A program made the translations under genes and the position numbers. This document shows, in pieces, positions 52,570 to 64,000 of a stretch of 64,000 nt of DNA. Positions within the stretch are counted from its first letter, which is position 1, and each line of letters begins with the position of its first letter. Below the pieces are notes generated by a model that saw only the letters and a program-made list of their open reading frames with translations, did no database searches and was not told the DNA's origin. The stretch is from Auanema rhodensis. Its lineage: Eukaryota > Nematoda > Chromadorea > Rhabditida > Rhabditidae. Location: positions 3,720,001-3,784,000 of the forward strand of contig OZ059896.1 of NCBI GenBank assembly GCA_964057225.1. Reading direction: 5' to 3'.

Positions 52570-55500
52570 GGTTACCATGAACCAATATCAATAAAAATTT
52601 GTTTTTAGACTAATATGGACATGGGGAATCTAATTTTGAAAACCGCATCTCTTTATCTTTCACGTGAAGCGAGTTACATACCAAGTGCACATCACGTGTA
52701 CATTTAATTAGCATTAATTAAAGTTCACGTAAATTTCAAAGTCATGGTTACCATGAACCAATATCAATAAAAATTTGTTTGTGAACTAATATGGACATGG
52801 GGAATCTAATTTTGAAAACCGCATCTCTTCATCTTTCACGTGAAGCGAGTTACATACCAAGTGCACATCACGTGTACATTTAATTAGCATAAATTAAAGT
52901 TCACGTAAATTTCAAAGTCATGGTTACCATGCACCAATATCAATAAAAATTTGTTTTTAGACTAATATGGACATGGGGAATCTAATTTTGAAAACCGCAT
53001 CTCTTTATCTCTCACGTGAAGCGAGTTACATACCAAGGGCACATCACGTGTACATTTAATTAGCATTAATTAAAGTTCACGTAAATTTCAAAGTCATGGT
53101 TACCATGAACCAATATCAATAAAAATTTGTTTGTGAACTAATATGGACATGGGGAATCTAATTTTGAAAACCGCATCTCTTCATCTTTCACGTGAAGCGA
53201 GTTACATACCAAGTGCACATCACGTGTACATTTAATTAGCATAAATTAAAGTTCACGTAAATTTCAAAGTCATGGTTACCATGAACCAATGTCAATAAAA
53301 ATTTGTTTTTAGACTAATATGGACATGGGGAATCTAATTTTGAAAACCGCATCTCTTTATTTTTCACGTGAAGCGAGTTACATACCAAGTGCACATCACG
53401 TGTACATTTAATTAGCATAAATTAAAGTTCACGTAAATTTCAAAGTCATGGTTACCATGAACCAATATCAATAAAAATTTGTTTTTAGACTAATTTGGAC
53501 ATGGGGAATCTAATTTTGAAAACCGCATCTCTTCATCTTTCACGTGAAGCGAGTTACATACCAAGTGCACATCACGTGTACATTTAATTAGCATAAATTA
53601 AAGTTCACGTAAATTTCAAAGTCATGGTTACCATGAACCAATGTCAATAAAAATTTGTTTGTGAACTAATATGGACATGGGGAATCTAATTTTGGAAACC
53701 GCATCTTTTCATCTTTCACGTGAAGCGAGTTACATACCAAGTGCACATCACGTGTACAATTAATTAGCATAAATTAAAGTTCACGTAAATTTCAAAGTCA
53801 TGGTTACCATGCACCAATATCAATAAAAATTTGTTTTTAGACTAATATGGACATGGGGAATCTAACTTTGAAAACCGCATCTCTTTATCTCTCACGTGAA
53901 GCGAGTTACATACCAAGGGCACATCACGTGTACATTTAATTAGCATAAATTAAAGTTCACGTAAATTTCAAAGTCATGGTTACCATGCACCAATATCAAT
54001 AAAAATTTGTTTTTAGACTAATATGGACATGGGGAATCTAACTTTGAAAACCGCATCTCTTTATCTCTCACGTGAAGCGAGTTACATACCAAGGGCACAT
54101 CACGTGTACATTTAATTAGCATAAATTGAAGTTCACGTAAATTTCAAAGTCATGGTTACCATGCACCAATATCAATAAAAATTTGTTTTTAGACTAATAT
54201 GGACATGGGGAATCTAATTTTGAAAACCGCATCTCATTATCTTTCACGTGAAGCGAGTTACATACCAAGTGCACATCACGTGTACATTTAATTAGCATAA
54301 ATTAAAGTTCACGTAAATTTCAAAGTCATGGTTACCATGAACCAATATCAATAAAAATTTGTTTTTAGACTAATATGGACATGGGGAATCTAATTTTGAA
54401 AACCGCATCTCTTTATCTTTCACGTGAAGCGAGTTACATACCAAGTGCACATCACGTGTACATTTAATTAGCATTAATTAAAGTTCACGTAAATTTCAAA
54501 GTCATGGTTACCATGAACCAATATCAATAAAAATTTGTTTTTAGACTAATATGGACATGGGGAATCTAATTTTGAAAACCGCATCTCTTTATCTCTCACG
54601 TGAAGCGAGTTACATACCAAGGGCACATCACGTGTACATTTAATTAGCATTAATTAAAGTTCACGTAAATTTCAAAGTCATGGTTACCATGAACCAATAT
54701 CAATAAAAATTTGTTTGTGAACTAATATGGACATGGGGAATCTAATTTTGAAAACCGCATCTCTTCATCTTTCACGTGAAGCGAGTTACATACCAAGTGC
54801 ACATCACGTGTACATTTAATTAGCATAAATTAAAGTTCACGTAAATTTCAAAGTCATGGTTACCATGAACCAATGTCAATAAAAATTTGTTTTTAGACTA
54901 ATATGGACATGGGGAATCTAATTTTGAAAACCGCATCTCTTTATTTTTCACGTGAAGCGAGTTACATACCAAGTGCACATCACGTGTACATTTAATTAGC
55001 ATAAATTAAAGTTCACGTAAATTTCAAAGTCATGGTTACCATGAACCAATATCAATAAAAATTTGTTTTTAGACTAATTTGGACATGGGGAATCTAATTT
55101 TAAAAACCGCATCTCTTCATCTTTCACGTGAAGCGAGTTACATACCAAGTGCACATCACGTGTACATTTAATTAGCATAAATTAAAGTTCACGTAAATTT
55201 CAAAGTCATGGTTACCATGAACCAATGTCAATAAAAATTTGTTTGTGAACTAATATGGACATGGGGAATCTAATTTTGGAAACCGCATCTCTTCATCTGT
55301 CACGTGAAGCGAGTTACATACCGAGTGCACATCACGTGTACATTTAATTAGCATAAATTAAAGTTCACGTAAATTTCAAAGTCATGGTTACCATGAACCA
55401 ATATCAATAAAAATTTGTTTTTAGACTAATATGGACATGGGGAATCTAATTTTGGAAACCGCATCTCTTTATCTTTCACGTGAAGCGAGTTACATACCAA

Positions 55501-57210
55501 GTGCACATCACGTGTACATTTAATTAGCATAAATTAAAGTTCACGTAAATTTCAAAGTCATGGTTACCATGAACCAATATCAATAAAAATTTGTTTTTAG
55601 ACTAATATGGACATGGGGAATCTAATTTCGAAAACCGCATCTATTTATCTTTCACGTGAAGCGAGTTACATACCAAGGGCACATCACGTGTACATTTAAT
55701 TAGCATAAATTAAAGTTCACGTAAATTTCAAAGTCATGGTTACCATGAACCAATATCAATAGAAATTTGTTTTTAGACTAATTTGGACATGGGGAATCTA
55801 ATTTTGAAAACCGCATCTCTTCATCTTTCACGTGAAGCGAGTTACATACCAAGTGCACATCACGTGTACATTTAATTAGCATAAATTAAAGTTCACGTAA
55901 ATTTCAAAGTCATGGTTACCATGAACCAATATCAATAAAAATTTGTTTTTAGACTAATTTGGACATGGGGAATCTAATTTTAAAAACCGCATCTCTTCAT
56001 CTTTCACGTGAAGCGAGTTACATACCAAGTGCACATCACGTGTACATTTAATTAGCATAAATTAAAGTTCACGTAAATTTCAAAGTCATGGTTACCATGA
56101 ACCAATGTCAATAAAAATTTGTTTGTGAACTAATATGGACATGGGGAATCTAATTTTGGAAACCGCATCTCTTCATCTTTCACGTGAAGCGAGTTACATA
56201 CCGAGTGCACATCACGTGTACATTTAATTAGCATAAATTAAAGTTCACGTAAATTTCAAAGTCATGGTTACCATGAACCAATATCAATAAAAATTTGTTT
56301 TTAGACTAATATGGACATGGGGAATCTAATTTTGGAAACCGCATCTCTTTATCTTTCACGTGAAGCGAGTTACATACCAAGTGCACATCACGTGTACATT
56401 TAATTAGCATAAATTAAAGTTCACGTAAATTTCAAAGTCATGGTTACCATGAACCAATATCAATAAAAATTTGTTTTTAGACTAATATGGACATGGGGAA
56501 TCTAATTTCGAAAACCGCATCTATTTATCTTTCACGTGAAGCGAGTTACATACCAAGGGCACATCACGTGTACATTTAATTAGCATAAATTAAAGTTCAC
56601 GTAAATTTCAAAGTCATGGTTACCATGAACCAATATCAATAGAAATTTGTTTTTAGACTAATTTGGACATGGGGAATCTAATTTTGAAAACCGCATCTCT
56701 TCATCTTTCACGTGAAGCGAGTTACATACCAAGTGCACATCACGTGTACATTTAATTAGCATAAATTAAAGTTCACGTAAATTTCAAAGTCATGGTTACC
56801 ATGAACCAATGTCAATAAAAATTTGTTTTTAGACTAATATGGACATGGGGAATCTAATTTTGAAAACCGCATCTCTTCATCTTTCACGTGAAGCGAGTTA
56901 CATACCAAGTGCACATCACGTGTACATTTAATTAGCATAAATTAAAGTTCACGTAAATTTCAAAGTCATGGTTACCATGAACCAATATCAATAAAAATTT
57001 GTTTTTAGACTAATATGGACATGGGGAATCTAATTTCGAAAACCGCATCTATTCATCTTTCACGTGAAGCGAGTTACATACCAAGTGCACATCACGTGTA
57101 CATTTAATTAGCATAAATTAAAGTTCACGTAAATTTCAAAGTCATGGTTACCATGAACCAATATCAATAAAAATTTGTTTGTGAACTAATATGGACATGG
57201 GGAATCTAAC
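52570..57210. repeat. Large duplicated block, copy 1 (32-monomer offset)
   Basis: About 26 monomers match 58202-62842 at an offset of 5,632 bp. Anchors are GCATCTTTTC (53701 and 59333), AATAGAAATTTG (55761 and 61393; 56641 and 62273) and TTTTAAAAACC (near 55100 and 60732). Private differences are few: CTCATTATC near 54234 and CATCTGTCACG near 55297. The block is itself built on a 5-monomer period. Confidence 0.85.
55034..56793. repeat. 5-monomer (880-bp) higher-order repeat
   Basis: The order AATGTC+TTTGTGAAC with CCGAGTGC, TTTTGGAAAC, TTCGA with AAGGGCAC, AATAGAAATTTG, TTTTAAAAACC recurs with 880-bp spacing (55210 and 56090). The same arrangement is found at 60842 and 61722 in the downstream copy. 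Confidence 0.8.
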
Positions 57211-58201
57211 TTTGAAAACCGCATCTCTTTATCTCTCACGTGAAGCGAGTTACATACCAAGGGCACATCACGTGTATATTTAATTAGCATAAATTAAAGT
57301 TCACGTAAATTTCAAAGTCATGGTTACCAAGCACCAATATCAATAAAAATTTGTTTTTAGACTAATATGGACATGGGGAATCTAATTTCGAAAACCGCAT
57401 CTCTTTATCTTTCACGTGAAGCGAGTTACATACCAAGTGCACATCACGTGTATATTTAATTAGCATAAATTAAAGTTCACGTAAATTTCAAAGTCATGGT
57501 TACCATGAACCAATATCAATAAAAATTTGTTTTTAGACTAATATGGACATGGGGAATCTAATTTTGAAAACCGCATCTCTTTATCTTTCACGTGAAGCGA
57601 GTTACATACCAAGTGCACATCACGTGTACATTTAATTAGCATTAATTAAAGTTCACGTAAATTTCAAAGTCATGGTTACCATGAACCAATATCAATAAAA
57701 ATTTGTTTGTGAACTAATATGGACATGGGGAATCTAACTTTGAAAACCGCATCTCTTTATCTCTCACGTGAAGCGAGTTACATACCAAGGGCACATCACG
57801 TGTATATTTAATTAGCATAAATTAAAGTTCACGTAAATTTCAAAGTCATGGTTACCATGAACCAATATCAATAAAAATTTGTTTGTGAACTAATATGGAC
57901 ATGGGGAATCTAACTTTGAAAACCGCATCTCTTTATCTCTCACGTGAAGCGAGTTACATACCAAGGGCACATCACGTGTATATTTAATTAGCATAAATTA
58001 AAGTTCACGTAAATTTCAAAGTCATGGTTACCATGAACCAATATCAATAAAAATTTGTTTGTGAACTAATATGGACATGGGGAATCTAACTTTGAAAACC
58101 GCATCTCTTTATCTCTCACGTGAAGCGAGTTACATACCAAGGGCACATCACGTGTATATTTAATTAGCATAAATTAAAGTTCACGTAAATTTCAAAGTCA
58201 T
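57146..58201. repeat. Locally amplified single-monomer variant
   Basis: Monomers at 57146, 57674, 57850 and 58026 share TTTGTGAAC, CTAACTTTG, CTCTCACG, CAAGGGCAC and GTGTATATTT. The last three are consecutive and look identical, so the amplification unit here was one monomer. A private GGTTACCAAG occurs in the monomer at 57322. Confidence 0.75.
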
Positions 58202-61200
58202 GGTTACCATGAACCAATATCAATAAAAATTTGTTTTTAGACTAATATGGACATGGGGAATCTAATTTTGAAAACCGCATCTCTTTATCTTTCACGTGAA
58301 GCGAGTTACATACCAAGTGCACATCACGTGTACATTTAATTAGCATTAATTAAAGTTCACGTAAATTTCAAAGTCATGGTTACCATGAACCAATATCAAT
58401 AAAAATTTGTTTGTGAACTAATATGGACATGGGGAATCTAATTTTGAAAACCGCATCTCTTCATCTTTCACGTGAAGCGAGTTACATACCAAGTGCACAT
58501 CACGTGTACATTTAATTAGCATAAATTAAAGTTCACGTAAATTTCAAAGTCATGGTTACCATGCACCAATATCAATAAAAATTTGTTTTTAGACTAATAT
58601 GGACATGGGGAATCTAATTTTGAAAACCGCATCTCTTTATCTCTCACGTGAAGCGAGTTACATACCAAGGGCACATCACGTGTACATTTAATTAGCATTA
58701 ATTAAAGTTCACGTAAATTTCAAAGTCATGGTTACCATGAACCAATATCAATAAAAATTTGTTTGTGAACTAATATGGACATGGGGAATCTAATTTTGAA
58801 AACCGCATCTCTTCATCTTTCACGTGAAGCGAGTTACATACCAAGTGCACATCACGTGTACATTTAATTAGCATAAATTAAAGTTCACGTAAATTTCAAA
58901 GTCATGGTTACCATGAACCAATGTCAATAAAAATTTGTTTTTAGACTAATATGGACATGGGGAATCTAATTTTGAAAACCGCATCTCTTTATTTTTCACG
59001 TGAAGCGAGTTACATACCAAGTGCACATCACGTGTACATTTAATTAGCATAAATTAAAGTTCACGTAAATTTCAAAGTCATGGTTACCATGAACCAATAT
59101 CAATAAAAATTTGTTTTTAGACTAATTTGGACATGGGGAATCTAATTTTGAAAACCGCATCTCTTCATCTTTCACGTGAAGCGAGTTACATACCAAGTGC
59201 ACATCACGTGTACATTTAATTAGCATAAATTAAAGTTCACGTAAATTTCAAAGTCATGGTTACCATGAACCAATGTCAATAAAAATTTGTTTGTGAACTA
59301 ATATGGACATGGGGAATCTAATTTTGGAAACCGCATCTTTTCATCTTTCACGTGAAGCGAGTTACATACCAAGTGCACATCACGTGTACAATTAATTAGC
59401 ATAAATTAAAGTTCACGTAAATTTCAAAGTCATGGTTACCATGCACCAATATCAATAAAAATTTGTTTTTAGACTAATATGGACATGGGGAATCTAACTT
59501 TGAAAACCGCATCTCTTTATCTCTCACGTGAAGCGAGTTACATACCAAGGGCACATCACGTGTACATTTAATTAGCATAAATTAAAGTTCACGTAAATTT
59601 CAAAGTCATGGTTACCATGCACCAATATCAATAAAAATTTGTTTTTAGACTAATATGGACATGGGGAATCTAACTTTGAAAACCGCATCTCTTTATCTCT
59701 CACGTGAAGCGAGTTACATACCAAGGGCACATCACGTGTACATTTAATTAGCATAAATTAAAGTTCACGTAAATTTCAAAGTCATGGTTACCATGCACCA
59801 ATATCAATAAAAATTTGTTTTTAGACTAATATGGACATGGGGAATCTAATTTTGAAAACCGCATCTCTTTATCTTTCACGTGAAGCGAGTTACATACCAA
59901 GTGCACATCACGTGTACATTTAATTAGCATAAATTAAAGTTCACGTAAATTTCAAAGTCATGGTTACCATGAACCAATATCAATAAAAATTTGTTTTTAG
60001 ACTAATATGGACATGGGGAATCTAATTTTGAAAACCGCATCTCTTTATCTTTCACGTGAAGCGAGTTACATACCAAGTGCACATCACGTGTACATTTAAT
60101 TAGCATTAATTAAAGTTCACGTAAATTTCAAAGTCATGGTTACCATGAACCAATATCAATAAAAATTTGTTTTTAGACTAATATGGACATGGGGAATCTA
60201 ATTTTGAAAACCGCATCTCTTTATCTCTCACGTGAAGCGAGTTACATACCAAGGGCACATCACGTGTACATTTAATTAGCATTAATTAAAGTTCACGTAA
60301 ATTTCAAAGTCATGGTTACCATGAACCAATATCAATAAAAATTTGTTTGTGAACTAATATGGACATGGGGAATCTAATTTTGAAAACCGCATCTCTTCAT
60401 CTTTCACGTGAAGCGAGTTACATACCAAGTGCACATCACGTGTACATTTAATTAGCATAAATTAAAGTTCACGTAAATTTCAAAGTCATGGTTACCATGA
60501 ACCAATGTCAATAAAAATTTGTTTTTAGACTAATATGGACATGGGGAATCTAATTTTGAAAACCGCATCTCTTTATTTTTCACGTGAAGCGAGTTACATA
60601 CCAAGTGCACATCACGTGTACATTTAATTAGCATAAATTAAAGTTCACGTAAATTTCAAAGTCATGGTTACCATGAACCAATATCAATAAAAATTTGTTT
60701 TTAGACTAATTTGGACATGGGGAATCTAATTTTAAAAACCGCATCTCTTCATCTTTCACGTGAAGCGAGTTACATACCAAGTGCACATCACGTGTACATT
60801 TAATTAGCATAAATTAAAGTTCACGTAAATTTCAAAGTCATGGTTACCATGAACCAATGTCAATAAAAATTTGTTTGTGAACTAATATGGACATGGGGAA
60901 TCTAATTTTGGAAACCGCATCTCTTCATCTTTCACGTGAAGCGAGTTACATACCGAGTGCACATCACGTGTACATTTAATTAGCATAAATTAAAGTTCAC
61001 GTAAATTTCAAAGTCATGGTTACCATGAACCAATATCAATAAAAATTCGTTTTTAGACTAATATGGACATGGGGAATCTAATTTTGGAAACCGCATCTCT
61101 TTATCTTTCACGTGAAGCGAGTTACATACCAAGTGCACATCACGTGTACATTTAATTAGCATAAATTAAAGTTCACGTAAATTTCAAAGTCATGGTTACC

Positions 61201-62842
61201 ATGAACCAATATCAATAAAAATTTGTTTTTAGACTAATATGGACATGGGGAATCTAATTTCGAAAACCGCATCTATTTATCTTTCACGTGAAGCGAGTTA
61301 CATACCAAGGGCACATCACGTGTACATTTAATTAGCATAAATTAAAGTTCACGTAAATTTCAAAGTCATGGTTACCATGAACCAATATCAATAGAAATTT
61401 GTTTTTAGACTAATTTGGACATGGGGAATCTAATTTTGAAAACCGCATCTCTTCATCTTTCACGTGAAGCGAGTTACATACCAAGTGCACATCACGTGTA
61501 CATTTAATTAGCATAAATTAAAGTTCACGTAAATTTCAAAGTCATGGTTACCATGAACCAATATCAATAAAAATTTGTTTTTAGACTAATTTGGACATGG
61601 GGAATCTAATTTTAAAAACCGCATCTCTTCATCTTTCACGTGAAGCGAGTTACATACCAAGTGCACATCACGTGTACATTTAATTAGCATAAATTAAAGT
61701 TCACGTAAATTTCAAAGTCATGGTTACCATGAACCAATGTCAATAAAAATTTGTTTGTGAACTAATATGGACATGGGGAATCTAATTTTGGAAACCGCAT
61801 CTCTTCATCTTTCACGTGAAGCGAGTTACATACCGAGTGCACATCACGTGTACATTTAATTAGCATAAATTAAAGTTCACGTAAATTTCAAAGTCATGGT
61901 TACCATGAACCAATATCAATAAAAATTTGTTTTTAGACTAATATGGACATGGGGAATCTAATTTTGGAAACCGCATCTCTTTATCTTTCACGTGAAGCGA
62001 GTTACATACCAAGTGCACATCACGTGTACATTTAATTAGCATAAATTAAAGTTCACGTAAATTTCAAAGTCATGGTTACCATGAACCAATATCAATAAAA
62101 ATTTGTTTTTAGACTAATATGGACATGGGGAATCTAATTTCGAAAACCGCATCTATTTATCTTTCACGTGAAGCGAGTTACATACCAAGGGCACATCACG
62201 TGTACATTTAATTAGCATAAATTAAAGTTCACGTAAATTTCAAAGTCATGGTTACCATGAACCAATATCAATAGAAATTTGTTTTTAGACTAATTTGGAC
62301 ATGGGGAATCTAATTTTGAAAACCGCATCTCTTCATCTTTCACGTGAAGCGAGTTACATACCAAGTGCACATCACGTGTACATTTAATTAGCATAAATTA
62401 AAGTTCACGTAAATTTCAAAGTCATGGTTACCATGAACCAATGTCAATAAAAATTTGTTTTTAGACTAATATGGACATGGGGAATCTAATTTTGAAAACC
62501 GCATCTCTTCATCTTTCACGTGAAGCGAGTTACATACCAAGTGCACATCACGTGTACATTTAATTAGCATAAATTAAAGTTCACGTAAATTTCAAAGTCA
62601 TGGTTACCATGAACCAATATCAATAAAAATTTGTTTTTAGACTAATATGGACATGGGGAATCTAATTTCGAAAACCGCATCTATTCATCTTTCACGTGAA
62701 GCGAGTTACATACCAAGTGCACATCACGTGTACATTTAATTAGCATAAATTAAAGTTCACGTAAATTTCAAAGTCATGGTTACCATGAACCAATATCAAT
62801 AAAAATTTGTTTGTGAACTAATATGGACATGGGGAATCTAAT
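58202..62842. repeat. Large duplicated block, copy 2 (32-monomer offset)
   Basis: Partner of 52570-57210, separated from it by six monomers (57146-58201). A private change is AAAATTCGTTTTTAG near 61045. The match ends where copy 1 reads CTAACTTTG and this copy reads CTAATTTTGG. Confidence 0.85.
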
Positions 62843-64000
62843 TTTGGAAACCGCATCTCTTCATCTTTCACGTGAAGCGAGTTACATACCAAGTGCACAT
62901 CACGTGTACATTTAATTAGCATAAATTAAAGTTCACGTAAATTTCAAAGTCATGGTTACCATGAACCAATATCAATAAAAATTTGTTTTTAGACTAATAT
63001 GGACATGGGGAATCTAATTTCGAAAACCGCATCTATTCATCTTTCACGTGAAGCGAGTTACATACCAAGTGCACATCACGTGTACATTTAATTAGCATAA
63101 ATTAAAGTTCACGTAAATTTCAAAGTCATGGTTACCATGAACCAATATCAATAAAAATTTGTTTGTGAACTAATATGGACATGGGGAATCTAATTTTGGA
63201 AACCGCATCTCTTCATCTTTCACGTGAAGCGAGTTACATACCAAGTGCACATCACGTGTACATTTAATTAGCATAAATAAAAGTTCACGTAAATTTCAAA
63301 GTCATGGTTACCATGAACCAATATCAATAAAAATTTGTTTTTAGACTAATATGGACATGGGGAATCTAATTTTGAAAACCGCATCTCTTCATCTTTCACG
63401 TGAAGCGAGTTACATACCAAGTGCACATCACGTGTACATTTAATTAGCATAAATTAAAGTTCACGTAAATTTCAAAGTCATGGTTACCATGAACCAATGT
63501 CAATAAAAATTTGTTTTTAGACTAATATGGACATGGGGAATCTAATTTTGAAAACCGCATCTCTTTATTTTTCACGTGAAGCGAGTTACATACCAAGTGC
63601 ACATCACGTGTACATTTAATTAGCATAAATTAAAGTTCACGTAAATTTCAAAGTCATGGTTACCATGAACCAATATCAATAAAAATTTGTTTTTAGACTA
63701 ATATGGACATGGGGAATCTAATTTCGAAAACCGCATCTATTTATCTTTCACGTGAAGCGAGTTACATACCAAGTGCACATCACGTGTACAATTAATTAGC
63801 ATAAATTAAAGTTCACGTAAATTTCAAAGTCATGGTTACCATGCACCAATATCAATAAAAATTTGTTTTTAGACTAATATGGACATGGGGAATCTAATTT
63901 TGAAAACCGCATCTCTTTATCTTTCACGTGAAGCGAGTTACATACCAAGTGCACATCACGTGTACATTTAATTAGCATAAATTAAAGTTCACGTAAATTT

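Larger units (their letters stand above)
12367..64000. repeat. 176-bp satellite array, second arm
   Basis: The same satellite resumes immediately after the insert, at monomer position 145 (the duplicated target site), and the first complete monomer starts at 12399. Thirty-seven monomers run to 18911, followed by a 41-bp truncated monomer (18911-18951). From 18952 there are 255 full monomers and a 167-bp partial one at the window end. The register arithmetic closes exactly if two monomers carry one extra base, and both are found (46760 and 48873). The array runs off the right edge with no sign of ending. Variant content changes along the arm, and nested higher-order blocks are listed separately. 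No gene or structured RNA is apparent anywhere in these 51.6 kb. Confidence 0.98.

Noticed and set aside
1-64000. Repetitive protein gene (for example silk- or antifreeze-like)
   Set aside because: The monomer length is not a multiple of three, and no open frame continues across monomers on either strand.
1-64000. Satellite derived from a MITE or Helitron with terminal inverted repeats
   Set aside because: Only short internal dyads are seen. No terminal inverted repeat, target-site duplication or isolated copy is available in this window to support it.
1-64000. CENP-B box
   Set aside because: No segment of the monomer convincingly matches the core CENP-B box pattern; CG-containing pieces such as CGAAAACCG are too short and variable to call.

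Overview
The window is almost entirely one AT-rich satellite DNA: head-to-tail monomers of 176 bp (about 32% GC by hand count of the consensus), all in the same orientation. By register I count about 355 full-length monomers: 30 from position 1, 33 from 5322, 37 from 12399 and 255 from 18952. There are also two identical 41-bp truncated monomers, two 177-bp monomers and one monomer split by an insertion. The only non-satellite DNA is a 1,086-bp insert at 11281-12366. No cellular gene, tRNA or rRNA is visible. A megasatellite-like array plus a 5'-truncated non-LTR retrotransposon points to a eukaryotic nuclear genome, in pericentromeric, centromeric or other heterochromatic sequence. The reverse transcriptase fragment looks like those of invertebrates, most likely an arthropod, but I cannot name the species.

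Layout. 1-11280: satellite, first arm. 11281-12366: 5'-truncated LINE on the minus strand, flanked by a 7-bp target-site duplication TAAATTA (11274-11280 and 12367-12373). It keeps the last ~180 codons of the reverse transcriptase ORF plus a 541-bp 3' region. 12367-64000: satellite, second arm.

The satellite is organised on several nested scales. Single-monomer variants are arranged in higher-order blocks of 3, 4, 5, 6, 8 and 22 monomers, and larger segmental copies lie at offsets of 13,630 bp, 6,512 bp (37 monomers) and 5,632 bp (32 monomers). Variant composition changes along the window: an a11c variant (monomer coordinates) is common on the left and recurs on the right, a C82A variant dominates about 23-45 kb, and a three-substitution variant (36/38/39) appears only from about 45.5 kb. 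This is the pattern expected from repeated unequal exchange or amplification.

Within each monomer, variation is concentrated in roughly positions 11-85, while about 86-176 is strikingly constant. The constant half holds two CACGTG palindromes (92-97 and 124-129) and a CACGTA half-match (157-162), spaced 32 and 33 bp apart, plus a 7-bp-arm dyad at 134-153. Further dyads lie at 23-38 and across the monomer junction. These are the best candidates for function (protein binding, nucleosome phasing or centromere specification), but that is inference. No new gene-encoded system is present; the interest is in satellite architecture and evolution.
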